A stretch of 64,000 nt of DNA from Carya illinoinensis (Eukaryota > Streptophyta > Magnoliopsida > Fagales > Juglandaceae). Position numbers and translations under genes: made by a program. How positions within the stretch are numbered: the first letter of the stretch is position 1; the number at the start of each line of letters is the position of its first letter. Below are positions 11,605 to 24,787 of this stretch, piece by piece. Under the pieces are notes generated by a model. The model saw only the letters and a list, made by a program, of their open reading frames with translations, was not told the DNA's origin and ran no database searches. Location of the stretch: the NCBI RefSeq assembly GCF_018687715.1, contig NC_056762.1, positions 38,334,864 to 38,398,863 on the forward strand, written 5' to 3'.

Positions 11605-12142
11605 TGAATCAATTTTAATTTTGATTTAGTTTATAAATATGGATTGATCAATAAGACATAATTATGTGACATTGTATATGAGGAGATATTTCAAATATCA
11701 AAAGATATGAGATATGAGGATATCGTTGGTAGTTAGAAAAATTATTTAAAATGAATAAGAAATATTAAAAATATAATATTTAAATGATATAAAGAAAAAA
11801 ATAGATAAGTTGATATATGATATATTGTAAAAGTCAGTATGAAGAGCATTCACAATGGATTCTTTATCCTATTCTTTAAATTACATCACCAAAACCCATT
11901 TTTTCAATTTTATATACTGATTTTTACATTACACTATATATCAATTTATTTATTTTTTATATTATTTAAATATTAATTTTTTATATTTTTTTAATTTCAA
12001 ATATTTCTGATAACTATTAATGATCTTCTCATATCTTTTGATATTTGTAATATCTCTCCATATATCATGTCATATAATTATGTCCTATTTTAGATTAATT
12101 TAGATTTATAAATGAAACTAAAATTGACATTGATTCGAAATA
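11605..12142. repeat. Large imperfect inverted repeat (fold-back)
   Basis: The left arm (about 11605-11840) and right arm (about 11911-12142) are imperfect reverse complements over roughly 230 bp. Matching words include GACATAATTATGTGACAT against ATGTCATATAATTATGTC, and ATATCAAAAGATATGAGA against TCTCATATCTTTTGATAT. The loop of about 70 bp contains GAGCATTCACAATGGATTC, a common plant MITE end. A transcript would form a long hairpin. It is either a fold-back transposon or two opposed copies of one MITE. Confidence 0.75.
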
Positions 12143-12534
12143 TAAAAAAAAAAAAAAAATTATGTCCTATTTTAAATTACATAGAAAAAAAAACAGAGAA
12201 AAACAATTGAGAAACCCAATTCCATTTTTAAATACACTTTCGTGGATTCTCTAGAGAAAAATGTAAATAGATAAGCAAATATGACCATGGTCAATGACAC
12301 ACAAGGGTTGAAACGAAATTATGATAAATGGAAAAAAAGAATTCAGAGGAGAGACAAATAATTTTAAATGTTTTACATGTATTAACAGCAATCTCTAAAT
12401 GTAACGAAATTACTGTAGCTAATTGGAAAATAACAATGATTTAAAACATCCAATATATCTCTATTTTGATCAACATTATTCATATTTTAAATAAAGTTAT
12501 ATTTTACATGAAAAATTTAGTTACAAGCATAATT

Positions 12535-12675
12535 ATGTAATAATATATATACCAATCTAATGTGATTGGTCAAAAAATAAATTTTATTAAAAATAATATT
12601 AATTTAAATTTTAAATATGAAAAAATTAATATTAATATGCAGACTAATATATGATTTTGTTTTTATATAGCAAAA
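12535..12675. repeat. Dispersed AT-rich repeat, family B
   Basis: About 130 bp containing AAAAAATAAATTTTATTAAAA and TTTAAATTTTAAATATRAAA matches 18250-18400 closely. Both copies end in an ATATATA-rich stretch followed by AGCAAAATCCT or AACAAAATTCT. It is probably a MITE. Confidence 0.65.
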
Positions 12676-12892
12676 TCCTATTTTACAGCATCTTCGGGAA
12701 GAGAAGTATTAGGATGATGGGCTTGGACCAAGAGCAACTAAACGAAGTGTGATGTTGTGTAGTGGGTCTAGTGGCAATCTGCTGAGCCCAAGCTCCACCT
12801 CGATTATGAGCTTCTTTGGTTTTTTTCTTTTTTTCTTTTTGGCAATTTGAGTTTTTTTATTGTTAAATCCTCATACAAAGCTATAGGTTGGA

Positions 12893-13085
12893 CTAGTTTA
12901 GTTATACAGTTTAGATGAAATGATATGAGATGTTTTGTTAAAAATTGAATAAAATATTATTATAATATAATTTTTTAATATTAATTTTATTTTAAAATTT
13001 GAAAAAATTGAATTATTTATTATATTTTGTATGAGGATTTAAAAAAATTGTAATAATGAGATGAGATAGTTTAAATTTGAATAAA
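12893..13085 (+). repeat. Dispersed AT-rich MITE, family A
   Basis: About 190 bp contain TTGAATAAAATATTATTA, then TTTGAAAAAATTGAATT, TTATTATATTTTGTATGAG and AATGAGATGAGAT in order. The same order recurs at 18895 and 55535, and in reverse complement at 24606. Confidence 0.75.
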
Positions 13086-14344
13086 CAACCGAGGCGTTCA
13101 CAAAAAACTCAAAACCCAGAGTCTTGTAAAATTATTTTTCTATGAAAACACAAAACTATATACTAAAGTATAGCAACTAGATTTTAAACTTAAAACCAAC
13201 CAAAACAATGAAACATTAATTATAAACTGATGCCAGAAAGCGAAATAAGTATCAAAACCAGATTTTTTGAGGTCAACTGCAACTTCATTTGCTTTTTTCC
13301 CTACTTTATTTTGAAACATAGACAAGCCTAATTAGTAATTATTATCCTATATTAATTAACTAAGGTTGTACAAGCACATGTCACGAAAGCTACATGTTAG
13401 TGAGCCCCTACCATCCTCTATTATAATAAGTTGGGCCCCTGATTTTAACTATCACTATGTCTGGCTTTCAATTTCGGCAATTCTGACCCCCATCACAATA
13501 GTTTTGTGTTTTTCGCGACGACTGATGATTGTTCTTTTGAATACGGCTCTATATCCATATTTTAATCCATATGTAATATATTATTTGAATTTTTCTACTC
13601 AGTAACCCTATATCATATATCTGTTAAAGAAAAAAAATAAAAATAAATGTGTGGTATAAGACTATTGAATAGAATTTTTTCATATCATGAGCTTTATATG
13701 AATACATATTTTTGTAAATAAAAATTCTATTTATAAGTCAATGTGAATAAGATACATAATAAAATACTTACATGATATAATTTATTTTAAAAAAAAATTA
13801 TAATTTAAATATTACAAATCAAATCTTACCATTTAAATAGCGTGGATATATATGTGCTTGATAATAGAATAACTATTTTAAAAATGTTTACAACATTTTT
13901 TTGGATGTGAATACTCTTCCACCTGGCTTGGATCTTTGTTAATTTATCCTCTCTAGTCTCTTCCATGACCTTCCAATAGAGACAAACATAGAGAGACTGC
14001 TTTATAATAAAAATTCTTCCCCAAAACCTAAAATCTGTTGTTGTAGTTTATAAGTTTGTGTCAAATTACGTATATCTTTGCTAATATATATCTTATTGTT
14101 TTCTTCTTCTTCTTTTTTTTATAGATAAATACTATAAAAAAAATCTTACATCACATCTTTCTACCTAATTAATATGTGATTTGTAATCAAGGACCTATGA
14201 TATAATGGCATATAACCCAGTTCTAAATAATTAATCATATATTACTTAGCTGGATGTATATGATGTAAGATTTTCATGTAGAATTTTTCTTTTTTACCTA
14301 TATTATTCTTCAATCAGTTGACTAATCATTGATCATCATGTCTA

Positions 14345-14515
14345 AAGAGTAATATTACATATAGTCGTAGAGTACGCAAACGTCATATTTTGAAAAAGAG
14401 TAAAGTTTATTATTAAAAAATTAATTTCTTTTATGTGTATCTTTTTTATTTATTTTTTTAAAATTATTATGTAATATTTGTATACTCACGACTATAACTA
14501 TCATTTCTGATATCG
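14345..14515. repeat. MITE, family C (TAGTCGTAG ends)
   Basis: It starts AGTAATATTACATATAGTCG and ends ACTCACGACTATAACTATC, so the ends are inverted copies (TATAGTCGT against ACGACTATA). A related copy lies at 54343-54530. Confidence 0.65.
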
Positions 14516-15416
14516 AAATTCTACCAATAACAATACTTATATAATTTATATTTATATAATTTGGGATGGATCCCCGGAAATATAACTTGAAGGACGATCA
14601 AATTTAAAAAATAAAAACATTAAAATACAACGGCTGATTGTAGTAGAAAATGGGGATCCCCGCCAACAAAAACCATCAAGAACTTCTGAAGCGACTGCCC
14701 AGTACTAGTATTTTGAATTGTCAAAACAACTAGAAAGATTTTCCAAGGGAATGATTATTCAAAGCATTGAAAGAAGAGGAAACTGTGGAAGATTGAACAT
14801 GCAGAATGAGCAAAAATGGCCAGCTTTCAGACCAAGTAGACCCACTGGTTTTAAAGCTTCTTTCAACGAAGCATGAACATCAACAGTCACTACATAAAAA
14901 ACCCATCATTTTGGCGTTGATGATGCATCTTCAGGCAGGCCGCATGCAAATCAGTTTTTACACACATTGATCATCAAGTAATCCTAATATATTCACACAC
15001 ACGACAAAAGGGCATAAATAATAAAAGAGATTGGTCTTTTTTTGTTTAAATAAATAAATTCTCACAGCAAGTGTACTGCCACAGTCCACGCCCCAAATCA
15101 TTTTCTCAAATCAAATCATCATCATCGTCCCCACACACAAGTCACCGATCAAACGGTGGGGGCCAATCATGGGGCTCCGAGTAGATAGCTCGATCTAGTA
15201 ATCTACCCCACCACATCATCACATTTTGCTACGTATTTTCTAGTCTCTCTACCACTTTTGGTTTTATTCCCTACAGACCTAATGAAAAAGAAAGAAATAG
15301 AGTTGGATTTTAATGGAAAAAACCTTTAAAACAAAAGAAAAAGAAAAGAGAGAACAATGAATGTCAAGAAAATGATGGGTTTGACGTGCTTTTTGGAGTC
15401 AAGCTGAAATATTAAC

Positions 15417-15648
15417 TATGTTTGAGTATGGAATTCATTTTAATTTATTTCAAATTAATTATTAATAGATTTATTAATTTTTTAAAATTTTATAAAAATT
15501 TAAACATATTTAAACTTATTTCATACATTTAAACGTATATTTTAATATATTTTATATATTTAAACATATATTAAAAAGATATTTAAAATATTACTATTTA
15601 TAAATCAACTTAAATTATCTAATATCAATCCATTTCCAAAACACTGAG
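15417..15648. repeat. Possible short inverted-end element
   Basis: Left words TGTTTGAGTATGGAATT and right words CAATCCATTTCCAAAACACT are imperfect inverted matches enclosing about 230 bp of extreme AT content. I could not confirm a target duplication. Confidence 0.35.
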
Positions 15649-17291
15649 ACATCTAGAGAAAATGGTAGGCAGTAATAATCAGTGTAAACATCTATAGATG
15701 TTAGCATATTTATGAGAATGTGGCTTTTTATTGTCAATCTGAGAAGTATAATAATACGCTCATAATCTGGGAAGAGTGGAGGTGTGCAGTGGGAAAAAAG
15801 CAATCATTGCTTAATAGGTGTGCAGTGGTAAGCAGCGTGAGAGGACAAATGATGAAAAAAAAGGAGTTGCAAAGACTCCAACCCAATCCCATTACTCATT
15901 CATGCTTCTTGAGTTATCTTCGATTGATTTTTTATTTTGATTTTTTATCTTTCACTTCTTATAATCTTAGCTCTATCCCTTTCCATCTTTTCCATCTCAA
16001 TCTCAAGCAGATAGACATTCAAAGAGCCTTTTCATAACCCACTGTTTTCTGGTGGTGGATTCATGAGGGAAGATCATGGTTGTCAAAAGAGATTTGACAC
16101 AGGTTGTTTGACATATATGGGGGTTGTGTACTTCCCTATCAGTGTGTTTCCCCCTTTTTTTATTGCCTTTTTTAAAGATTCAACAACACGACTATAATTT
16201 CAATCAACGTGGTTTTTTCTTTTTATTTTTTCTTCTATATTTTCTTATAAAATTTCAAAAAACGAGTCAGTTTATTCGGAAATTCCTCTCTCCTCCTGTC
16301 TTCTGCACTCTCTGCAGTGTGGTCACCGTTGAACGGCGCCTCCCACAAACTCTCAAACTGACGCATTACAGAAATTATTCTGTAAATTAGTTAATCAATA
16401 GAAACTATAGATTAAAATTGAGAAAAAATACAATACAGAAAATTTTGAAAAAATATTCATTATCGATAAAATTTGACTTTTTTTTTATATAAAATCTGTA
16501 AGTCGAGCTTAAATAACTTCAAAATTCGAGATTATGATGACTTTTTTTTTTTAAATGAGATAATCAAAATTATTATATGAAAATCAACAACATAGATAAA
16601 CAATAATCTTGCAAAAATTTGGTTAAAATTGAAATCAAAATTATGTCCAAAACTTCAAATCAAATATTTAATAACAAGAAAAAAATGAAAGTAAATAGAT
16701 GATTTATGGGAAAAATAATAGATATTGCCCCCATTATAAGAAAAATATTTAGCTTTTCTTCCCATATATGAGCAGATTCACCTTCTTAATGCAGTCTTAC
16801 ACAATCAACATAGAATCTAGATCATGATACCTCATATCAATTTGGGCATCATTTCAAATATTCCTCAAATATAAGATACTTTTTAATTTTTAATTTTTTA
16901 TTATCTATTATTATCTAATCATTATTCAAATACAAAAATCAATATAACTTTTTGAAACTTCAAAACAAAATACAAAAATTAATACAAATTTTTCAAGCTT
17001 TAAAACAAAAATTATATATATTTTTTGTTTAAAATTTGTTTTTTTTTTTGTTTAAAATTTGTTTTTTCATTTTTTAAAATTCAACAAAACATTTTAATTT
17101 AAATCATTTTATTATTATTATTCCAAATGTCCAAACAAGTTCTTATCGTGCAAGGCATTGTTAAACCGTGGTCACACCGTGGGAGGCCACGGAGCGAAGG
17201 GAAGAGGGTTTTGCCTAGGCTCAAAAAGGAGAGAGAAGTTTTTGAACACTGACATGCTTTTGAAATTCAAAGGAAAAAAATAAGAGTGACA

Positions 17292-17380
17292 AATTGTGTT
17301 TTTGGGTTATCAAGACATGGACATTTAAGGTTCTCAAGACATTTAATTGTGTTTTTGGGTTATCAAGACATGGACATTTA
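17292..17380. repeat. 36-bp exact direct repeat
   Basis: Positions 17292-17327 and 17345-17380 are identical (starting AATTGTGTTTTTGGG, ending GACATGGACATTTA), separated by 17 bases. This looks like a local duplication. Confidence 0.9.
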
Positions 17381-18249
17381 TACAGGTCAATCCAAATATA
17401 ATTTGTTAAATTAAATATGTTAAACTTCCAAATCATAACCCAAAACATATAGATAATGGGTTGTGTCATATAACATATTTTGACCCGTTTAATAATTAAT
17501 TAGTAATATATTAACACGATATGATTCATTTTAACTCGTTTATTTCATGTAAATGGATTGAACAAAAACGGATAATTCATTTGACCCGATTTATATAATT
17601 TTACATAAAATTTAAAATTTATATTTATTAATAACCACAATATCTTAAAAAATATATATTAATATTTTTTAAATTTTAACACATAATAAAACTAAGTTAA
17701 AATCAATATTACAAACTATACAATAACAAATATGAATATTGGTTTAAAATTATAATCCTAATAATAAAAACATAAGCATATTGAGAAATACTACTACTAT
17801 AACTTAATAATAATAAAAATTTAATTTTGAAATAGGTTATAAACGAGTCAAAAATGATTAATTTCGTATTAAGCAGGTTGATCTTTTTATAAATCGTGTT
17901 TTAATAGGTCAATTCGTTATAATTCAAACTCATTAACATCAAACTCAAATTTACTAATTTTGTATCGTGTATTTATATTGAATTCACGGATCATGCCACA
18001 TATTACTACCTTTAAAAAAATAATAAAAAGGAAAAAACCCATATGTTAAATCAATTAAAATACCATATAATCCTAAATTCTAATCATTCTCAATATTCTT
18101 AAAAACTGGTTTTTCTTTTATGATAAGATTAATAATGAGTGGTCTTTCTTGGTTGGTCCAACTATGATATGTCCTTCTAATTTCGCGAGCTGTGTTTCTG
18201 ACGTGGATAATAGAACAATATCACATTGGGTATTTTTTTTTTAAAAAAA

Positions 18250-18400
18250 GTCTAGTTATAAATATATTTATATATTAATTTATTATAATTGATTAAAAAA
18301 TAAATTTTATTAAAATCAATATTAATTTAAATTTTAAATATAAAAAAATTAATATTAATATATAAATTAATACACGAATTTATTTATATATATAACAAAA
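18250..18400. repeat. Dispersed AT-rich repeat, family B, second copy
   Basis: It matches 12535-12675, including AATAAATTTTATTAAAATC and the following ATTTAAATTTTAAATAT. Confidence 0.65.
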
Positions 18401-18894
18401 TTCTTTTCTTTTTCCTCTTTCGTGCTTCACAAAACCGTCGGTATCGATAGTCGAGTGTCGTATGGTTTCCCACGTCTCCCCATTTAATCGTTGAGGGATG
18501 CCACTTGCCCTTTCATCGACGTGTTGAAGCGGGGATTCCGGATTCCGCTTTCCTTCTTGTCAGAGCTAAACAAGTCTTGGTCAGATGCGTGTTCTCTGAT
18601 CCATTATTGGCTTTATTTTGTGATCTTTTTATGAGTAATACTTCTCATTACCTATTTTTATCTTTATATATATATATATATATATATTCAAATTTCTCTT
18701 TTTGACTTTTCTTCTCCCCTCAATTTAGTCATATTCATTTTTTCGTAATAAAATATTTAGATATTATAATTTAATTTCAAAAATAAATTCTAAAATTTAA
18801 ATTTTAAAAATTTAATTTTATAATTTAAATAATATAAATAATATACTCTGCATAATTTAAATACAAAAAAGATGGTAAAGTAATATCACATATG

Positions 18895-19125
18895 GTTTGA
18901 ATTTAGATATATGATGAAATGGTTTTAGATCAAACATGAAAGTTAAAATAAAATATTATTAAAATATTATTTTTTTAATATTATTATTATTTTAAGATTT
19001 GAAAAGGTTGAATTGAGATTTTAAAAAATTGAATTGTTTATTATCTTTTATGTAAAAATTTAAAAAAATTAAAAAAAAAAATTATAATAATAAAATAAGA
19101 TAAAATACTTCCTAAATCCAAACGA
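18895..19125 (+). repeat. Dispersed AT-rich MITE, family A, second copy
   Basis: The left end GGTTTGAATTTAGATATATG and the right end CCTAAATCCAAACGATC are inverted copies, giving a terminal repeat close to GTTTGGATTTAG. The internal word order is that of the copy at 12893. Confidence 0.75.
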
Positions 19126-19853
19126 TCATAAATACTCCTTAAATAGTACGAATTATACTTGCATGGCAATTTTAAGGCACAACAATAGAGATATGAATTG
19201 GATGCTCGGACCCAAAAAAGGTAAAATTCATTAAAAAAAAAAAAGGTCCATTTCAAATCTAGGTTCAAATATTAAGAATATGTTTGAAAATATAATTATT
19301 CTTAATATTTTTAAATTATTTTATTATTATTTATAAATTATTTGAAATATTCCTAATATTTAAATAGAGAGTAACTCTGAAAAAAAAAATACAATTTAAT
19401 TTACTAGGGAACGGAACAACAGAAATAAAAATTTAAAGCGAGAGAAAAAATATGGTAACAAAGGGTGCATAAAACAGTGGGGGGAAATGCATATGAGTTA
19501 TGCTATTGATAATTCTCATGCATTATATATTACATATTTTTTAAAATTTTATTTATTTTTAGATATTTAAATTCTTCTATTGATTATTTATATATCACAT
19601 ATTTAATAAAAGAAAAAAAAAGTTTAAAAAATAATAAAAATAGTGATATATGTTAGAAGAGACTAAATAGAATCTTTGAATGCGTACTAGGAAGGGAGGT
19701 AAGCAGGCAGGCAGGCACTAGGCAGTGACCCGAGCCGTTTGAAATTCCCGCATAATATAACAGACAATCCAGATTCCAGCTCATCGCTATACCCAAAGAC
19801 AAACACTAGTCCCTTGAATATATACGATCCAACCTGTCATAGTCATATTTCTA

Positions 19854-19877
19854 CTCTCTCTCTCTCTCTCTCTCTCT
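19854..19877. repeat. (CT)n microsatellite in the SMO1 leader
   Basis: About 12 CT units end 85 bases before the SMO1 start codon, probably in the 5' untranslated region. CT-rich leaders are common in plant genes. Confidence 0.85.
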
Positions 19878-19961
19878 GTGTATCCGCCGCTCGTTAAAAC
19901 CCCCCCCACCGAACATTCTCTGCCTCATTCAGAATCCCCGCCGTCCGATCTCCGAACTCCA

Positions 19962-22900
19962 ATGCTGCCGTACCAGACTCTCGACGAGGCCTCGGTCGCT
20001 CTCGGCCGAAACCTAACCTATGCTGAGACCCTCTGGTTTCACTACTCCGCCCGCAAGTCCGATTATTTTCTCTACTGCCATACCATTCTCTTCCTCTTTT
20101 TCGTATTCTCCGCCGTCCCTCTCCCTCTGGTCTTCATCGAGCTCGCGCGCTTGGCTGGCTTCGACCGCTACAAGATTCAGCCCAAGGCCAGGTTGTCTTC
20201 CGCCGAAGTGTTTCGCTGCTACAAGGACGTCATGCGCATGTTCTTTCTCGTTGTCGGTCCTCTGCAGCTCGTTTCCTACCCTTCTATACGGGTATTATGT
20301 TTGTGTGTGTACTTTCTTCCTGTGGAGAATTTTTGTAATGAGATTTGGGTTGAATTTTATTTTCTAAAGGTTATAGGAAACTTGGGCTCGTGTTGTTTTT
20401 GTTACTCAATGCTTTCTTTCGTGGGTTTAAAGAATTCTTTTAATGTTCGAATTTGATTTTAGGGTGAGAATCATGGGCTTTTGAATTTCTTCCATTTCTT
20501 AATTTTTAAACTTTATGATTATTTACTGGGTTTTCAATGCAATACAGTTTCTGTGATTATTGTTATGTGATTTCTCTGATTCGAGCTTTTGGCACTTGTG
20601 GAAGTACTCATTGCGAGTTTTGACATATCTGTATTCTGTGTAATGAGATTTTCAAGCTTTTGAGTTAGTAAGAAATTTTGTTTAGTTTTCTGTTCCATGT
20701 TTAGTTTTTAGTCCTGTTTTTTAATTAAGTAATGGGGTTTTGTATTTTGGGGAAATTCTCTTTTCCATTGCTTATGGGATTTTTCTTTTCTTCCTGGAAT
20801 ATCTTTTTGCAATATTGAATTTTAAGCAATTTCCTGTTCATTCACAGATGATTGGGATTCGATCGGGGTTGCCATTACCTTCGGGATTGGAAATTTTTGC
20901 GCAGTTATTAGTGTATTTCATGGTGGAGGATTACTCGAATTACTGGATCCACAGATTTCTGCATAACAAATGGGGTTACGAGAAGATTCATAGAGTTCAT
21001 CATGAATACACAGCTCCAAATGGATTTGCGGCGCCTTATGCGCATTGGGCCGAGATTTTGATCCTCGGGATCCCATCTTTCCTCGGGCCGGCCATGGTTC
21101 CTGGTCACCTGGTTACATTCTGGCTGTGGATTGCTTTACGGCAGATTGAGGCGATAGAAACGCATAGCGGGTACGCATGCTGCACATGCTTCTTTTACTG
21201 CCCTCTTTATTGCTTTATTGGACTGCGACAAAATGATGCCGGCTTTAGAATTTTTTTCTCCTCTTTACTAATATAATTTCCATGTAAAAGTACGATGGAT
21301 TTCAATGATCTGCAATAGTGCCTTTACCTTTTTGGTGGTGGGTACTAGGATCAGCGAGATGCCTTCTACTCGTCTTTTCTTTTGTTTTCTTCTTTGCTGT
21401 GTTGTTGTTCTGTTTTTCATTTGTGAGGTACTGTTAATTTCTATACAAAAAATTTGCAAAAATGATGATTTATTTATTTAAAGACTATAATGTGAGGAAA
21501 ATATGTTGAATCTATGCGAATTTCAGTCAAGGAATATGTTGCAAAGTCAGGGAACATGATGTCTTTCCACATCAGTGAAACTCCATAGTCCATACTCTGT
21601 TTTTCTTTTGGATTGTTTATATATATCCTTTTGTTGATGCAAAGTTGTAGGATGATGGGTGTGAAATGTGAATGTGGTTGCATGAAGGGCTTAGTTACAA
21701 TGGCTAAAAGGCAACCTAAAACTTCTGCATCAGTTTATTAAAAAATCGTGTCTCCTGCGTTACATGTGAGGTCTGCATCATTGATGATTATCATTTCCTT
21801 TTTGAACTTTATTATAAAAGCTTCTGGCCATGTAGACTTTAACTGATTGCTGGTTGGACTTTCTCAAAATCATTTTTGGTTATAGGTGACACTATAAAAC
21901 TTTCTTTGCTCATTAATTAACTTGAAGTTTGACTGCCTGTTTAATCCAATATTTTATAATTCTCTTTGGATGTTATGTCTTGTTTTTGCACACCACAATT
22001 TTGGTCATGATTATGAAAAGCAACTTAGTAATTTAGATATGCACGATTGTACATAGCAGCGTACTAGAATTCAGTAAGAGGATGGGGAGACAAGTAGAAC
22101 AAGAGGCAATGTTAAAAATGAAGGTCTAATTGCTGGAAATAACCGAGAACTCATTTTCCTTGTCCTTGAATCTAGGTCTTTGGACATGCCTCTGGAGCTG
22201 AGAGGTAAAATAGAAATTAGGGCCTTTTTCTAATTGCTTGGAAGTTTAATTCCTAAGAAGGCACTTGTGCCTCCCCGACACATGGAAGGCAGATCTGGCT
22301 ATATAATGATTATGATGATCCCTGCTTTCTAGGTGGGGTATTAACAGATGACCACTTTTGGTCTTGTGAGTATTACAGCAGGTCCTAGGTGGGTTTGACT
22401 GAGAAGAAATATCCTAGTGACACTAGCAAGTTATTTCAGGTAGTTGCTTGGCCGGCATGCCTAATATTTATATGTTTTGAGCTAATGGCTTCTTACATTA
22501 TTTAGATTTTTTAATAATCAGTTTCAGTAAAGCTGTATTGTTTCATTTTAACAAGCTAGTGTGTATCCTTGTTGTCTTCACTGAACTTTTACCATTCTTG
22601 TAAAAAGCAGATGATGTTATTTATGTGTTGCGATACAGGTATGACTTTCCTTGGAGCCCCACAAAATACATCCCATTTTACGGTGGTGCTGAGTATCATG
22701 ATTACCATCATTATGTTGGAGGGCAAAGCCAGAGCAACTTTGCTTCAGTGTTCACCTACTGTGATTACATTTATGGAACTGACAAGGTAATTTACAATTT
22801 CTTTATTGTGTTTTTAATGTGTAGTTTTCACAGTGAATGCAAGTTAAAAATGTTTCTGAAATGACTTCTTTTGATTATTTGCATCAGGGCTATCGGTATC

Positions 22901-23307
22901 AGAAGAAGCTCTTTGAGAAGGTAAACCAGTAGTACTAGGTCAATGCTGCTTGAATTATTCTGACTATTTAATTAATTTCATTATCTGGAGCATAAGAACA
23001 ATATTGAGTAACTGAGTAATTTTCTTGACACTTGTATCCCCTTCATTTTATTCTCATTGATTTAGTATACTGATATATCTAGTATGCAGATTAATTGGAT
23101 GTACCTTAGGTTGAATCACCTTACTTTATAATAATAATTATTTTAAAGTGGTTGTAAATTGGATTTTTTTATTTATTTTCTTGTTCCTTCTAATGTTGTA
23201 TTTTCTTTGCTTTTTATGTAATCCAGTTGAAAGGGGAATTGAAAACCGGTGGTGAACAAAATGGAGGCTCATACCATATTTCTACCCAAGATCTTAAATC
23301 TGACTAG
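19962..23307 (+). CDS. SMO1: Sterol 4-alpha-methyl oxidase, SMO1 type (complete, 5 exons)
   Basis: Exons 19962-20291, 20848-21170, 22639-22786, 22888-22920 and 23227-23307 join without frame breaks into 304 residues, the usual length for plant SMO1. All introns are GT-AG. The enzyme sits in the ER membrane and oxidises the 4-alpha methyl group of 4,4-dimethyl sterols in phytosterol synthesis. The three diiron histidine clusters are intact: H-x3-H at residues 145-149 (HRFLH), H-x2-HH at 158-162 (HRVHH) and H-x2-HH at 238-242 (HDYHH). Hydrophobic segments lie near residues 35-55 and 75-105 and after 175. The start ATG opens MLPYQTLDEASVALG, the family's normal N-terminus. SMO1 rather than SMO2 is chosen from the N-terminal wording and the long C-terminal tail ending in DLKSD. 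A CT tract and a TATA-like AATATATACG (about 19817) lie upstream. Confidence 0.95.
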
Positions 23308-24209
23308 CTATGGTACTGCAGAACCCATCTGGAACAATGCCCTTTGTTATGCTTCTCACCCATGACAATTTTCTGAAATATGTGATTAGAATTTAGTCCA
23401 TGCTAGTCAAAGTAGAAATCTTTAGTGGCCAAGGAGGAAATTGACTTGGGGCTCTTCAAAATTCTGTGCGTGTAGCTTCTTCTGCTTCTTTGTTCGCAGC
23501 CCGCCAGAGAAGGGGGGGGGTGAACCTTTTTTCTTTGATGTTGTGCTTATAACGGATTTTCGTGAGATAGGATTATGGATGGTGATTTTTGCAATGTCAG
23601 ATAAATGTTGTTCTTCAATCTCTGTTTCAGGTTTCAACAGCTAAGTATGAATGAAGTACGTATATGCAGCTCCTGCCATTTGAGAGATAAATTTTTCTTT
23701 TTGACAATGTATAATGAACAATTAGAGCCCTGTTTAGTATTGCTTGGTTGATTCCCAGAAGTGCATGTTCAAGGTGTATCTTTCAAATCGACTATAGTTG
23801 GAGAAAGACAAACGTCAGTTTCTTCAAGTCTAGTAAAGCGTTGCCCCGCATTTATAAAATAAAAAGAAAAAGAAAAAAGAAAAAAGAAAGAAAGAAAAAA
23901 AAGCGTCTAGTACCATGTTTCAATGGCTAAAGAAAATAAAATGCTTGCAATTTTGTAATGATTCACATCATCTGAAGTGGTGTCATGGACAATGATGAGT
24001 CATATTCTACTACAGAGATTCTTCCATTGTGATACTTTTTGACTACTTGAGTGGTGGGTGTCAGCCCAAGTGCTCTTCGGTTTGCAATTATTTGATAGCT
24101 CCATATCAATATGGGCTCTTTTGGGCTTTACCATCAGCGAAACGTTCTTCAGCCTATGCACAAAACCATTACGACTACTTTTATTTTATTATAAATCAAA
24201 CAACAAAGA
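23308..24209. other. SMO1 3' region and spacer before the tRNA
   Basis: The first few hundred bases are probably the SMO1 3' untranslated region, but I see no clear polyadenylation signal. A 10-base G run lies near 23511 and an A/G-rich run at 23858-23900. I see no other gene. Confidence 0.5.
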
Positions 24210-24282
24210 GCCCGTCTAGCTCAGTCGGTAGAGCGCAAGGCTCTTAACCTTGTGGTCGTGGGTTCGAGCCCCACGGTGGGCG
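24210..24282 (+). tRNA. tRNA-Lys (CTT anticodon)
   Basis: The 73-base cloverleaf folds with acceptor stem GCCCGTC pairing with GGTGGGCG (G-U pairs allowed), D-loop AGCTCAGTCGGTAGAGC, anticodon loop CTCTTAA (24241-24247, anticodon CTT at 24243-24245) and T-arm GTGGGTTCGAGCCCCAC. There is no intron and no encoded CCA, as expected for a nuclear plant tRNA. CAA motifs lie directly upstream (CAAACAACAAAG), typical of plant RNA polymerase III initiation, and a T-rich TTCCTTCCTTTTTG follows as terminator. Confidence 0.97.
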
Positions 24283-24605
24283 TTATTCCTTCCTTTTTGC
24301 CAGTTTCTGGTGTATTCTTTTGGGGCTTACATATTGGATCTACTTTGCTTATCTCTCTCTCTCTCTCTCTCGACTGGCCACAAATATTTTGCTGCCTGCG
24401 TGAAGTCTTGTGTTGCATGCTTTTAAATTAATGTAGAGTTCCAAATTACAATATATTCTTGGAAGTAATGCTCGTGTTGGATTGTAAAAATGAATTCAGA
24501 AGATGATAACAAAAACATCAAAGGACGATATGTTTTCGTGAATGGTAAATACAAATAAAGAGGATTGTATTAATACGTAAGTTGCTATATATGGTTTCAT
24601 GGCTT

Positions 24606-24787
24606 CGTTTAAATTGTGGGGTGATCTCATCTTATCTCATCTTATCATTATAATTTTTTTAAATTTTTAAATAAAATATAATAAACAATTCAACTTTTTT
24701 AAATTTTAAAATAATAATAATAATAATATTTTATTTAATTTTTATCTTTCATATAAAATTATCTCATTTCATCTCTGAATCCAAACT
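24606..24787 (-). repeat. Dispersed AT-rich MITE, family A, inverted copy
   Basis: Reverse-complement copy of the family at 12893: CTCATCTTATCTCATCTTATC at the left, AATAAACAATTCAAC inside, and TCTGAATCCAAAC at the right end. Confidence 0.75.

Larger units (their letters stand above)
12143..19850. other. Gene-free AT-rich intergenic region with MITEs
   Basis: I see no supported gene. Recognisable pieces are listed separately: MITE-like repeats at 12535, 12893, 14345, 15417, 18250 and 18895, and a direct repeat at 17292. The stretch 17455-18000 (AACCCAAAACATAT, TTTTGACCCGTTT, then ATCGTGTATTTAT) resembles another decayed AT-rich MITE. The last 100 bases before 19850 belong to the SMO1 promoter. 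Confidence 0.55.

Noticed and set aside
13366..13605. 79-codon plus-strand frame in the 13-kb intergenic region
   Set aside because: Isolated, AT-rich, no neighbouring exons or known motif.
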